A stretch of DNA of 64,000 nucleotides from contig JAKZAN010000007.1 of NCBI GenBank assembly GCA_023053545.1, positions 3,906,001-3,970,000 of the forward strand, written 5' to 3'. The notes under the pieces were generated by a model. That model searched no databases, was not told where the DNA came from, and saw nothing but the letters and a program-made list of their open reading frames with translations. The stretch comes from Lepidurus packardi (Eukaryota; Arthropoda; Branchiopoda; Notostraca; Triopsidae). Of this stretch, positions 35,990 through 49,215 are shown in pieces. Each line of letters begins with the position of its first letter. The stretch's first letter is position 1. The translations under genes and the position numbers were made by a program.

Positions 35990-37174
35990 TTAAGGATGGG
36001 ACTGTAGTGTAGAAATCGTAGATGTCAATGAAACGAAGGCCTACATTGTGTGTTTATTGAAGGATGGCAATGGTAATTGTGTATAAACGCACTTAGATGT
36101 ATTGCGATAGGAGGACTTCTGATGGCACTTTGCCATAGAACTATAACAAGGAATACGAGCGATTATGACTTGCCTAACCGGCTTAGGATTAGATAGAAGG
36201 AATACGAGTTAGGACCTTGCCTAGCCGGTTTAGAATTCATCCGCAACAGGAACTAAAGAGTAAACAAGGTAACAAGGGCGTAAGCCACGCCTTTGATTGT
36301 GACGCCATAACTACGAGTTTCAATTGCAACAAGTGCTCGGCTACTAATAAAAAAATTCAACTGATCATCGTTTTAAAAAATAATGTAGACTACAAGCAAT
36401 CTTTAAAATCAAAGCATGTAAATCTAAGTAGCTATTGCTGTTTAACACAAAGAACAAGTTATTATTACCACGAGGAAGGAAGTAATGGTCAAGATGAGAT
36501 ACTCAACATACTCGAAAAAAAACTCGACTTTTTTTTACCAAATAGAAAGTCTCGGTTGGTTGGGCAGCATTAGCCTTGCTTTAATTCTCTACGATCGTAG
36601 ATTTCTTCTTAGACAGTAACAGCCCGTGAGTGATCAATAAATGTAGTCTACAAAGCAAATTTATAAAATAAAAAAGGACATAGGGATGAGACTGCATAAG
36701 GTTGGACGCGGCATTAAAAGGGCGCCATTTATCAAGACAAAAAGCTATACAAAAGCTTTCCAATAAAAAAAATGCCAACGGGTCAAAAGCCGATCTTCCG
36801 CCCGGAGCCAACCACCATAACTTCCGATGCCGAGAACCGATTTTACTGCAAAAACTTCTGCTTTATCCTTGCTATTCTGCTAGCTAATGCTTTCAACACG
36901 GACCCGTTACATACCCCAGCGCCACCCCCATTGCCCATTTCCTCGTTTTCTCGTGTCCCTGACAACTCAACAAAGTTTCCCAAAAACATACATGTTAACT
37001 TTTTTTTACCATTTTTTCCTAATTTTTTGCGCTTGGTTTTTCCTTATGATTTCGTTGATTAATTAAACCAATCTCGGTAGGTTAACACGTCACGCTAGTT
37101 CGACCGGCCTTACCCATTGTAACGACTACGCAATAACGAGTACGGCATGTAACTGACCGACTGCTACTTGTAAC
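35990..37174. other. No gene recognised
   Basis: A 118-codon frame at 36217-36573 and a 96-codon ATG frame at 36772-37062 (with a short hydrophobic segment followed by prolines) are open but show no recognised domain. The second overlaps an open minus frame. I do not call either. Confidence 0.35.
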
Positions 37175-37550
37175 GGCAACGCGACATAAGGACGGCTCAA
37201 CACTAGGACTACGGTGTACTCGACAAAGGGAATGCGAGCCCCGACTTACAGACTACAAACTCCGACTTAAGGACTATAAACCACCACTTCAGGACTAGCT
37301 TAGGTTTGGACAAGGTTGAGTTAGGTTAGGGTTTTGTCGTCCTTGAGTCGGGGTTCGTAGTCCTTAAGTTTGGGTCTTTTAATGTCGTTGTCGCTTAACC
37401 AATGCGAAGAGATTTTTTGAACTCAAACTGCTATTGATCTTTTGAAATTTTATGGAACCGAAGTCCTTATGTCGGTGTCCGCAGTTCTTAAGTCAGGGTC
37501 CGTGGTCCTTCTGTCGGGTACACAGTAGTCCTACTGTCGAGTTATCCTTG
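37175..37550 (+). mobile_element. Foldback-like family C, copy 5 (longest, two arms)
   Basis: The left arm begins GGCAACGCGACATAAGGACG, then shows CCCGACTTAC- and TCCGACTTAAGGACTA-type units. Inverted units (GTCCTTGAGTCGGGGTTCGT, then AGTCCTTAAGTTTGGGTC) appear at about 37340-37380, and a second inverted set at about 37459-37550 ends with GTCGAGTTATCCTTGAGTTAGG. So it has one forward arm and two inverted blocks around the common core. A TTAGGTTAGGG run sits next to the first inverted block. Confidence 0.65.
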
Positions 37551-39781
37551 AGTTAGGAACCTCATAACCGGGACTCGTCCGGTTACTTTATGTTTTGATG
37601 GTACCTGACTCGGTAGCATTTCTACATTTGGATTGCATTTCGCAATAATGGTTAACTTCTTTGATATCGCAACTAAATATTTTGGAATAGCCCATATGCA
37701 TATCTTTCGCCATTGATGAATTATCGGTGATTCGTAAAACGAAAATGAAGTTGAGAGAACTTTTAATGCAACCTTTCGCAAGAACAACTGATCAGCAATG
37801 AAAATCATATTATTATTAACAGAAATTATTTCATAATAATGAGAAAAGAATGTCGCTTTTTAACGAGAGCTAAGCATTTTTCATGCATACAAAAATTCCG
37901 AAATTTCAGAAATGCTAAATTCAGAAATGCTAAAATTTTGCCAAATATTTCGAGGCATTTCTCATATAAAAAATTTCAGAAATTTCAAAACTTTTCGATT
38001 GCTTTCGAAATGTCAAAATTATTTGGAATGTTTTCAAAATAAAGTCTAGGAATATCCTCTTTTTTTTAATAAAAGTTACTCTGCAACAGAAGAAGGCCTT
38101 TCCTATCACGAACCCAATCGCTCAATGAAAGCCTTAAAGGGGGAAAAAATAAAAGTTTTGAAAGAAGACTTTCTCGAAAAATGCAAAAGAAAAGCTTCCG
38201 GGAGTCACGCGACCCTATTTTTGCCGAGGCAATTTAGCGAATCTGATCTACACGCAGCGAAAAAGAAGAGCATTTCCTGCATTCCTACATTGGCACACAA
38301 AGAAAAATACCGTATATCACTCTTGTTTTTCTTCTTGTTGGAGTCGTTGCGTCCCTGAAAAGATGGATCGTCTAGTTCATTGGGACGTCCACCTTCTCCT
38401 CGCCATCCTTCTTAGCGGAAAACCGGGATCCGGATGGGCAGTCCTGCATGGTACAAGAAAGTTCCTGTCTTCGCCTGCGAATGGGGTATAAATGCCCATG
38501 TCCATAGTCTGTAACTCTATAGCCGATCTTTTTGGCCATAACCTTAAATGCTGAAGCACTACTGCACGCCAAGCGGGTCACGGAAAAAAAACAAAAAAAC
38601 AACAGACCCGTACATCTAACACAAAGTGCAACAAAAGATCAGGTGACATTGCCATGCATCTTCCTTCCTGCGTTTTTGGTGCAAGCGAGTCTATTTATTG
38701 GAAGTTTTCGGTGGCGGAAGCTAGCACGAGAGCTATATGAACACCCCCCCCCCTAAAAAATAATATAAAAAATAAGAAAAACATGCTACAATAACTGGGC
38801 AGGACGGATAACAAACGGCCTCCTGATGAGGACGCAAAAAGCCAAGAGCACGTGTTCAAACTTTAAAGAAGAATCGTTCCATGTTTTGGGTCCATACTGT
38901 GTGCAGTCCAGGGACCGTAAACTTGGGATTATTAGTTCCTGCCTATTTCTTCCTGTGAATCCATCCCGGTATTTCTTTTCTCTCTCTACCTCTCCCTCTC
39001 TTTTATTGTTTTCTCGTTTTGCCTTTCAGCCCGGAACGATCCTTACAAAAGACTCGGAAAATAAAAACAAATGTTCTTTTTAGCCCAGCGATAAAAAAAG
39101 TCGCGTTTAAATTTACCATTATGGATGTTATGTATACATGTAGAGGTTCTATTTTAGGTTTCTTCCTAGGTACACAAACTAACTGCTGCAAAGGCACCTT
39201 TCGTGTTTTGCTTCCCGATAGATCTTACTCTCTGTTGTGTTTAATCAAGTCGCAATCCACGGAAAAGCAAATTATTTGTACTCGTTATGGTTCCTGCCCG
39301 ACTGAGCTCGGCGTAGACGTTTCTCGAAAACCTACATTTTGTTTACATGCAATGTGTGCCACAAACTATTAATTTTCATTGCCAAGTGCACTACATTTTA
39401 GGATTTTTTTAAATACGGCTTGTAGGCCTAAGCCTGTTACCGTCGTTTATTACTTCATAAAAAGGTTGGGGGTGAGGTGTTTTGAGTATTTTTTCGTAGA
39501 TTCTTTTTAGTTAGCTTACTTCGTATAGTTGCGAAATAAGTTTAACTTGATTAATCTTACTCTGCTTATTGCCAATATATTATGAATTGGAGAGTGACAC
39601 AGATTTAGCGTAATAGCTAATAGTACGTTCAACTTTAACGCCAAAGAGCGTACCAGGCTTGCGACGAAGGTGTTCCGAATTTCCCCATGCCATCTGCCAA
39701 TATGCCGCTTCGTCTTTCCTTGTTAAGTGCCTTGCATAGCTAGAACCGGACTACCATACCCCAATCTCATACAGCTAAGAC
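37551..39781. other. No gene recognised
   Basis: The stretch holds a low-complexity region of GAAATTTC/AGAAATGC repeats at about 37898-38038 (translated, Phe/Asn/Lys-rich repeats) and a C9 run near 38745. Otherwise nothing is recognised. Confidence 0.4.
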
Positions 39782-39890
39782 GAAGTAGAAACAAGTATGA
39801 CTCGACAAAAGGACTTCGTGTACCGACATAAGGACGCCAGGTCCATAATCTTTCAAGGGACCAATAGAATTTCGATTTTAAAACTACTTA
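39782..39890 (-). mobile_element. Foldback-like family C, copy 6 (one end)
   Basis: It begins GAAGTAGAAACAAG, the inverted form of the CTACTTC terminus of copies 2 and 4, then ACTCGACAAAAGGACTTCGT and CCGACATAAGGACGCCAGGT. The core block ACCAATAGAATTTCG matches the core of copy 2. The other arm is missing. Confidence 0.6.
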
Positions 39891-42498
39891 ACGCATTACT
39901 TGTGTGCCAAGAAAATATAAAAATAAAAATTGCACAGACGTGAGTTCGACTAGCTTGTCATATTTTGAACTGATCCGAAGAAACTCTTTAAACGTGAAAT
40001 GATGAATTACACAAAACTGCGAATTTCAGAAGTGATAAAAAATTGCTGATACAAAAACTTTGAAAGGGAGTTAAAATTAAGAACAAAACATACGTTAAAA
40101 GATAATAAAAAAAAATTTTCCTCAATAACCAAGAGTTTAAATTTCTCTCTTGTTTATTTTTGCAATGAATGCAACAAGTGAAGCTAAGCATCCGGTTTAT
40201 AAGTTTTGCCAACCAATTAAAAACTCTATGTTTAACACCATAAGGACCCTCACGGGATTTCTTTGTCTTTTTAGTTTATAGCGACATAACCTCGGAATTT
40301 GTGTGTCGTACATGAGAAAGAAACACAGACAATTTGTGTTAACGTTTCTTTTATTTATTCTTTCTCTCAAGTGTGTCCTACTGCGTGTGCATAGTTCTAA
40401 CCACCTTCTAATGGTGGCAAAATCCCACACAGAAACAGCCATGCACACGTAGGTCCTTTGCAACAGTAATGGGGTTTGGTCTAAACGGCCCAGCCGAAAG
40501 TGGCATTTAGACTTTAGAGACTCCAATCCATTTTGCTGGGCAAACTCGTTAGGTCAAGAAAAGAAAAAAACAGAAGAAAAGGTTCCGAGCTATTGCTGCT
40601 TCACCTTCGCCTCACTAGAGTAGACTCAATGTGACACACGAGCTCATTTTAAACAGTCATAACAAGGGATCAGCATGACAACTTAAGCTTTATGTTATCT
40701 TTCCGTGCAAGAACGCATGATAATGGCTCCCGGAATTCCAGAATTTGAAATTATAGCTAAACCTCTTATTCCTCGCCGCAATGAAGAAAAGGAACATTTT
40801 TCTCGTGATAAAACTTTTGCCTAATCTTGAATTTCCCGAAGACAACATCGTCGAGTTGGCAGAAGGGACATTTTTAACCGGGAAAAACAACAATTGGACT
40901 GACTGACTATTCAACTTCCACATCCCGGAAAAAGCACAAAAAACAATAAAAAAAACTTTAGAAGTGTTCAGAAGAAGGTACTGTATAAAACGAGACGTGA
41001 AGTGTGCAGATAATTCCAGTTTGGCATCAAATTTATGGGTTAAAATATTAATATATAGCAACCCTTTGTGCATTTGTTTTAATTCTTGGTTTGTGATCAC
41101 AACCGGAAGATTCGCCGAGACAGCGTTCACGAAAAAAAATTGGCATACATCTGCGAAACTAACGAAAGCTAGCTCAGTGCCACACTTTTTATTTTTAGTA
41201 AATCTACCCAAACTTTTTTCCAATGAAACCTTCACTTTCGATCATTATGTTATATACACGAACGATACTATTATATGATTTAGACAATTTTCTTTATTTT
41301 TCGACAAAATTTGACAAACAAATACGCTAAAACAACCCAAATTAATTAAAATTAAGAAACCACGAAAACTCAGTTCGCAGCAAAGTAATAGTTTCGGGAC
41401 ACGAGGTGTACTGTAAGTAGTTAAACATTCGGTCTCAAAAGATGGCGCTGCTGACATACCATTTCTCATCGTAATTTCACAAAATTCAGACAAGAAATGA
41501 AAACAAACAAAAAGAGGTAATTGAAAAACTAGTTTTCCGAAAATATTTTAACAAAGTCTACTTTATCTGCTGCTTAAGATTTTGATACATGATTTATTTC
41601 CAATTTTTATAACTTGAACACTATGGAAAAATTAGTGAAGCCGATATTAAAAATAAAAAGACTTAACGTAGATGTATGCATCCCATGCATTACTGTAAGA
41701 GTACAATTTCATTATATTGCACAGGTAATGAGAATTTTCGAATCGAAATTTGCCATGCTGTAGCGCCATAAGGGGTTACAGAATACTGCCTACCTATCTT
41801 GATTAGAATATTCCAAGTTTTTGCTTTTCGCAGATTTATAATACGTAAATCTTAGTTCACTTTGCTTATTTGACAGTTGCTTCTTGGATTGTCCCACTCT
41901 CACTTCAACCTTTATATATTTAGCGATTTCTACTAATCGGGGGCATTCGGGTTCGAACTTTTGGCCGGGTCAATCGTAGTTTGGTAGTCCACTAGATCGT
42001 ACTATACATCGCTCCAAATTAGAAGTACTTCTGGACTCTTCTTCTATATCTCTGTGATATCTTTTCTTTGATAGCGACAGTCCTACCAATCCGACTTCCA
42101 GCTTTTCGAATGAAATCCGACTTCGAACTTCATGCCAATCCGAACCTTAACATCTGTAAGAACAGTTTCTTGCAATGTTACGTTACCAGCAGATTAAGAG
42201 AAGCCTTGATAGTTCCCAATTCCGAAAAACAAAACCCCCAACCAATAGTTTCATTACACCATTATGTTTAGCCATCAGCCTCATCTCTCCGAGGCCTCCA
42301 TTCTCCACGGTCCGGTCACGCGGAAGTTTGACCTGAATGGCAAGTGGACCGCGCACAATTTCTACAAAGTAAAGAACGCTACTGCGTGTAGTGGTAATGA
42401 AATGCCTCGGACCGCAAACGTTTCTCAGCGCATCCTTCGTTCTCTCTCTTGCTCTCGTATTTCTCGCGATTTAGAAAAGATTCCGTGAGTTTAAATTA
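39891..42498. other. No gene recognised
   Basis: The longest frame is on the minus strand at 40690-41235 (181 codons), but it starts at GTG, overlaps an open plus frame, is Phe/Leu/Asn-rich as expected of AT-rich DNA, and matches no family. I do not call it a gene. Confidence 0.4.
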
Positions 42499-42759
42499 TT
42501 AGGAGCCATTGATGTCGTCCCTCGGGATTCTCCACCTAAAACTTAGCCTCCTTCTGTCCTCTTCTTTCCTCTGCTTATCGCGTTCACGTGTCACCAGCCT
42601 TTCCGTCGACAAGTCTGCTCTTTCCTTGACATCAACTGCCCCTCCATTGCGACTCCGAATAAGCAGAGCGCAGTCTTTTCCTGCTATTTCGGCGCTCTTC
42701 AAGTCCTCAATTCTAACGAATCCTTTTGTTTCACCAGCTTTTTCTTTAGCCAAACTCAT
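42499..42759 (-). CDS. Hypothetical small protein, 86 codons, not recognised
   Basis: The frame begins at an ATG with a favourable context (AAAGAAATGAG) and ends in TAA. It encodes a highly charged, Arg/Lys/Glu/Asp-rich peptide with blocks such as GETKGFVRIEDLKSAE and DKQRKEEDRRRLSFRWR, more coding-like than the surrounding frames. The DNA here is GC-richer than its flanks. The plus strand is also open over the same span, which weakens the case. No family, no splice evidence. Confidence 0.2.
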   Translation of the reverse strand: MSLAKEKAGETKGFVRIEDLKSAEIAGKDCALLIRSRNGGAVDVKERADLSTERLVTRERDKQRKEEDRRRLSFRWRIPRDDINGS

Positions 42760-44627
42760 TTCTTTCCCCTGGCGATAGCAACATGACCCCCATTTCCCAT
42801 TTCCTTTTGAAAATAGCGATGGTTGAAGATGTTTAGCGCTTCCTATATAGAGGCATTTCTTGTCTCTTGGAATGACTCCGTTTTTCGCATTATGTCGACA
42901 ACATTACGGCCTTCACCATCGGGAACCAACAGGAACTTGGACAGAAAGAAGGAAGAGGGGTTATCACGACTCTTATTACAGCTGTTTGCCATAATTAGAG
43001 TGCTGGCAAAATCACGAATTTACGAGAATTGCGCGAAAGGAACCCGACATTTCGCTCCTACTAGTTTCGACTAAACATTATATAGATTCGAAGGTATTTA
43101 GGGTGTCTGCCAGGCCAACGCAGATAAATTACGAGCCACTCCATCACCCTCGGACTGGGCTTTAGCGCTGAACGTATAGGCCGTTAGGGTGGAAAATCCG
43201 AATTAACACAACGGAAACGGCTGTTAGACTCTGTTACGAGGTTAGACACCTTTCTAATTAAACAATCACTGCTACATCTTCCCGGCTTCACTCACAACTC
43301 CTAGCCTACAGATTGCCAAACTCAACTGCTGATGGAGCATTAGTCACCGTATCATTAGCAAAGCAAGACCCGTAAAAGTGGGAAAACGTTGCTTCATTTA
43401 TCTTATTAAATGATGAGGCGTTCTTTTCTTCTCTCATTCTTCTAATTTTGGTTCCTGAAATTTTGTTTCTTGGACAAGATTTACTAGAGCGAGGACAATG
43501 ATGTTAACGAGGTCAACAGGTCGTTCTGAATACTCGAGATTAAGGGTCAATAGATCTTATTGCCTAGTAAACGAGTCACAGCTGTCTGGAGGGGTTGTTA
43601 TGTGACGTTCACAGGGCCCATTAAATTCCATCATAAGAGAGGGTTGCATTATTGAAGACTTTGGAGCTTGCTTTGGAGTTGGCCAAGGGAACTTTATTAC
43701 TATTACGTCTACTTGTATCTGCGACAAGACTTGTAATTAGACCCGCGTAACTGTTATGGGTCACTACGGTATTCGTGTGGACACAAATGTACTAGAGATC
43801 TACGGGGTTAAGTTAAAAGGCAATACCTAAAAGGGAAGATTGCAAGCTGCAATATACTCCTATAATTGTCATCAAGCTCGTCTTCGGACTTTTGGCATCA
43901 TGAATAGAAACAGAGAAATTCTGATTACATAGATCACTGTTAGATTCTGCATAATGATGCAAATGTCTCTTTCATCACACAGAATGTATAAGCTAAAGGC
44001 TTGTATTTGCTATTGCTGATTTAGATACATTGCTTTAGATTTCTTAAAAACATGAGCTCCGTTTGTAGTAAGTTTTGAGTTATTTCGTGCAAAATTTACC
44101 AAGTTACCTTCATAATATTCGTGAGGAATATCTGTACAAAGCGTTAAAGGGTTACAGAAGTTTCATATGGATATCTTTCCTGGTGGGGATATGCGATATA
44201 CTAGGTCATCTCGAGTCACTTACTCTAAAAAGAGTCCAAAAAGGTTATGCAGCACAAGGTACTTCAATTAAAGCAAGGGCGCCTTGTGCATAGTTATCAC
44301 AGCAAGCAGCACGCCTATTCACCGTATCTTCCGCATGCCTGTGTTCCAATTTGGGTTATCTGCAAGTGACGCCGATTTGGCCAGTAGGCGAAGCTATCTA
44401 TCAAACATGGTCTTTTTTTGTTCGGGTCACTGGACCCAACGTAACACGACAAACGGAAGCCAAAACAGTGAAACGGGGCTCACCGCGTCATTTTGGTTTT
44501 ATCTATACCCTGCTTTCAAACTACTGTATACGATAACTCACGGGCCATCAGTTACTTCTAAAAGGAGAAAACCCATTGCTGCTCGACAACTCAAACTGAA
44601 GCTAAAACTTGCGACTTCTTAACCTTG
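42760..44627. other. No feature recognised
   Basis: The stretch holds no gene family and none of the repeat families described here. Confidence 0.4.
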
Positions 44628-44690
44628 CGGCGTCCTTGCGTCGGGTACACGGAGTCTATTTGTCGAGTCGTCCTTATGTCGTGTTGCCCT
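44628..44690 (-). mobile_element. Foldback-like family C, copy 7 (one end)
   Basis: The sequence GCGTCCTTGCGTCGGGTACA, then CGGAGTCTATTTGTCGAGTC and GTCCTTATGTCGTGTTGCCC is the inverted form of the left terminus of copies 2-5 (GGGCAACRCGACAYAAGGAC). Only this terminal arm of about 63 bp is present. Confidence 0.65.
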
Positions 44691-47600
44691 TAAGTCAACT
44701 GCTGTCTTGTAGTAAGACAACAGTCTTAAAAATTTTCGCGCTTGTTTTGGCAGTTCGTGCCAAAACGAAGATTGAGTAGGCTTTATAAGCTTTCAGCTTT
44801 CACTTGCGAACACAAACATAGGGCAAGAAAAAAGTCATTAACCATAAAGTGTTGACGACAGTCGACTAAGATTCATTGCATGGGGCGCTTGCTTGTCGCA
44901 GCATTGGCTGGATCACAGGAATCGTCTCTGTTTTGAATTTCGTCGATTCACCAACCCCCTTTCCCTGAAACTACTGTACATGACATCAGAAGCAAGACTG
45001 ATTTCACACGCAGGAGGCTTTCCCATACAAAATAGAGCCTTACTGGCTCGAAAGAACTTCTTCCACACGCACTTCTTTTCTATTCTCTATCAGCAAATAA
45101 AGAATACCCTAGATTCTCGGTTTCCATCCAAAACACGCTATGCAATTTTGTCGTGAAAGGGTACCGGCTTGAAAGGAATGGAGCAAAAATATAATAAATA
45201 AAAAAAAAAGCTCAACGCATATCAGAAGCGTAAATTGTGATTCACAGATAAGCATTGTTGCCCTATGTTTGGTTATATATGTTCCCTTATGGCCGAATAT
45301 ATACAACATCGGAAATAGGGTATGTCCAGTCCCGGAGAAAACCATGTATGTTTTTTTTCTTTCCCGAGGTAAACCTTGCAATAAATCAGAAGACCTTACT
45401 CGGCACCATATGCGCTCACAGCTTTCGTCGCCCTATGCAATATCGCTCCATTTCTTTTTTCATCTTCTCTCCGCTATGCGTTCTACACCCCCAACCCGAG
45501 AAAAAATTCTTAAAGTCGCTGATAAATTGTATACGAGTGCTTTTAAGTTCCATTGTATCCAAAAAGCCTAGCTTATGGACTCTTACATTATCTAAAAGGA
45601 CTCAAAACTTTCCTTCTATTTTTTTTTCTCGTTTTTCGTCGTTTGTCTTTCTCCCAATGGCACAATTTCCTTGAATTGAATCACGGAAAAAAATCCCTTT
45701 CCCCCAAAACAGATGTTGTCTTCAATCTGACATCGATTTTTAAAAGTTAAACGAACTTTTTCTAGAACAGAAAAAAAAAAAAAAACTTAAACCCTTTAAA
45801 CAACAATCCTACAGAATTCTATCCGTCTCTTTCGGACCATTGGATTGACACGTACTGCTAAGCCCTCTGTGCCTTTGCCCCTCTCAGCATCGAAAAGTTC
45901 ATTATTGCGCCACATAAGCATTATACCCCCAGCAGCATTCATTTCGTCTTCCCTTAGATAAAAAGCGGGATAATGGACATGTGTTAAAAGCTCTATGAAG
46001 CATTGCCGTGGTGGCAATCAGCCAAGATGCTTTAGGTTTTTTCGTTCATCAGTTAAAGCAACCAACGTAAATAGGGTCATCCGGGAGTTTCTGGCGTACA
46101 AGCTTCCAGGTCTAGAAACAAACAAAATTATCGTCGACAGAACGTTGAGGTTAGAGAGATTAGGGAGCTCACGCCTACAAATGTTAGATTTAAGGCTCCC
46201 GTATACCTAAGCTTATTGACGGGGGTGTTGTTACCGATATACAACAAAACCGATATACACCCCAAGTTTTCTTCAGGGATTTGAGACGAGCGAGTGACTT
46301 TGAATTTATATAGGGGAGAAGCGAACTTGTAAGTAACATAGGATCGAGTTTTTCTTTTTGTTCTTTACATATTGCGCAGGAAAGTAATTTTCTCTCACGC
46401 GACGTAAGAATACATCAAAGCATACCAAACGTTAGGCCTGGTTTATCTTCCTTCTTTGGTAATATCTACAGAGGTTTGTCGGAAAGCTACATCATTACAT
46501 CAGGGCGGACAGAGACCGACTTCCGAAGAGATTAGCTTCCAAAATGTGGCCCAAAACTTTAGCAGCAGGCTCTGGTTCGTGACAGTGAGATAGATTTGGG
46601 TCCGGTAGAACTAACCATCGTTCTCAATTCATTTGAATCATAGTCTGGAAATACGAGGATACAAAATTAATACAACGCCTTTTATCTATAATAGACGTTT
46701 CAGGAAATGTAACATGTACACATGTGCATTGTTTAGCGTTAGGATATCCTGTTTCTACTTGTTCACTAGACGAACTTCCGATATTCCATTCTTCGTCAAC
46801 CAAATTCAAACTGAGCACTGTGTTGGGGCTAAAATCTAACAGCAATTGAACGGGTCGCATTCGAAGGGTAAAATAGTCGACGCGATTCCCAAGCGGTTGA
46901 CAACCGCATTAACAACAAACCGAAAGGGCGAGAAGCTCGTAACTTTTCTAAAAATAAACATTTGCGGTGAAGTACCGTAGGCCTACTGAAAGCAAAACCT
47001 TTTTTTAGTATGTTCTTCTGGGTTACATATAGACCATTTACTCTTTGGGTTACATTGTTAAGCTCAATCAGGGAAAAGGCATCTTAGCGTAAACCGAAAA
47101 GCCCTGGACCTGACTTCATTACCATTAAGAATAATATCACTCAGCACCGTTGCGTTGAGATGGATGCTTGGCCTTTGATGCTTTGTATCGGAGGTTCCCC
47201 CTGACCCAAAAATGAGAGTTGACCAGTAGTTTTGGAGGCCTGGAAGATAACCAACTTGGCAATCCTTTCTGGCGACAATATTTACCCGAAATTTGGGTCT
47301 TTTCCGCTGCTTCTTCCTGGACATTGCTTGAGCTGGGGTTGAGTGAAGCTATCACTGTGGTGTCAATTACCCCCGTCAACTGTCTACAACAACTGAACCG
47401 TGCTTTTTTTTTTTACCTCAGTGAATCTTCTTTAGTTTTGTTGCAAACAATGCACTGAAATTTGGCCTGGTACGTGCTTGCTCCGAGCTTGATCACTAGC
47501 CAGAGCTAAAGGGTATATTTGTTGTAACTTATCCTTTTCAATTAAACATTTAAAGTAGTTTGCCTACGGTGTTATAGGTTTCAGAGTAGGATAGCAAGGT

Positions 47601-48752
47601 ATCTTCCAATGTAAAGGTTTTCGGACCGGCTTTCTCAATCTCAAAAGGATCTGTCAGTACTAAGGAACATACGAGGGATATAGCTGTTAGCCTTTTCATT
47701 GGTTAGTAATTCAGTTTTTGGCCTTTCAGCTTTTTTTCCAAAGAATGGTTTGTTTAGTAACATTTTTGTCCTCCTATAAAAGGACGACCAAAATCTTATC
47801 AGTGTTGCCAAGTTTGACGATTCCTCGCCAAATTTGGCGATTTGGAAACACGGATTGGCGTGAATTTTATGGCATTTGGCGCTGGCGGTTTGCTTGGGTA
47901 GTTCACTGCCTCTGCATTTTTTTTGTTAAAAAACTTTCTTGACGGAAGAGGATCGTTTACTTAAAGGTTCCTACGTGCTAGTTTCCTTTACAATGTCTTT
48001 TTCTATTCTAATCCGTGTTCTAAAGTAGGCGAGGTCTCGGCGAGTTAGTTACACCAGCTAAAAAGACTTTCAGCAACCAATAAAGGTACTGAAGAACACC
48101 TTATACAACGAACATTTTTCAGAAAACTTTTAGTTAGTCAGCGGAAAGAAATTCAACCTCGCTAACTAAAAATCTAGGTAAATCTTGTGCATTGCTAAAA
48201 TACTCAAATGACTCAAGGATTTATCGTAAGGACTGAGACAACTATTTCAAGCTTAACTTTAAGACATTTCTTATTTCGTTGTAACGTGTCTGTGAGATTC
48301 GTGCGTATGAATTGATCGAACTGGAAAGTTTGACAAATGACGCGTATGTAATATCTTGCGTGAAGCAGAATTTTTCAAGTATATTTATAATGTTACCTAA
48401 TTTATATGTGTTTTTTTCTATATTTATGTTTTGGCAACTTTAGGAGCGCTTCGGCGAGCTGTGAACAACTCATCGTTATACATTTCGGCTTTGCACAAAA
48501 TTGACATGCACTATAACTTTTGTTGACTATTGCTTGAGTTGACATGCTTCATGAGCCCAAATTAGGCCGGACTCATCGTAAAAAAGCCGAGTTAGTACTA
48601 ACCATGGACACAATGCTAATTTATGGTACCTACTCGTGTCAGTTGTCGACTAAAACACAACTTTACTTTATCCTGCACAAATTATAAATAAATCACATTA
48701 GCAATGCTTATTTATTAATACTTATTTACTTCATTAGTAGTACGGAAAGCCA
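44691..48752. other. No gene recognised; one family A end at 46194
   Basis: A family A terminus (TTAA, then GGCTCCCGTATACCTAAGCT) lies at 46190-46213 with little matching sequence inside it. A 14-bp palindrome CGCCAAATTTGGCG lies at 47826-47839. Open frames at 45255-45674 and 47718-47942 start at TTG and are not recognised. Confidence 0.4.
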
Positions 48753-48902
48753 ATGGCCACCACGTGGTACAAGGCTGACAGCCGAGAACTCAAAACCTCA
48801 GTCGGCTGCCATCAGCAAATCACCGGATTCAAACATTTCGACGCCCAGTATATCCAAGAGCAGAAATATCACAAGGAAGAGCCGTACCGTAGCCACTCAT
48901 AG
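48753..48902 (+). CDS. Hypothetical small ORF or terminal exon, 49 codons
   Basis: An ATG in a good context (GCCAATGGCC) opens a 49-residue frame ending TAG at 48900-48902. The peptide is polar and aromatic (MATTWYKADSRELKTSVG, later HFDAQYIQEQKYHKEEPY). A possible acceptor CATTAG|TAG just upstream means it could also be the last exon of a longer transcript. It is not recognised as any known family; the coding look of its composition is the only support. Confidence 0.25.
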   Translation: MATTWYKADSRELKTSVGCHQQITGFKHFDAQYIQEQKYHKEEPYRSHS

Positions 48903-49215
48903 CCACATAATGAGCTTGATTGGGCCTCTTCTGGCTTTTTTACTTATCACGACTTGATTTTTACGCGAACTTTTAAAGTTTCGCAATGTTTCCCAATAAA
49001 ATCAGAGCTGCACACACAATGGTACTTTTCCCGCTAATGATTGATATCGGGGTAAGAATTGATCTACGTTAGGCGGGCAGAAATCGAGTTTGAAAATAGC
49101 AACATAATCGAAATCGTGTGATGTCAATACTTAAGTGGCGTTTTTGTGCGTTTGTTTATTTGCTCATGTGTCATAAATGCGCTAAGTAATTTCTTAACCA
49201 GCTGTATATGGCATT

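Noticed and set aside
40690-41235. 181-codon minus-strand open frame
   Set aside because: It starts at GTG, has AT-driven Phe/Leu/Asn-rich composition, an overlapping open plus frame and no known motif.
41945-41965. GGGTTCGAAC, a tRNA B-box-like motif
   Set aside because: The flanks do not pair as a T stem and no A box or acceptor stem is found.
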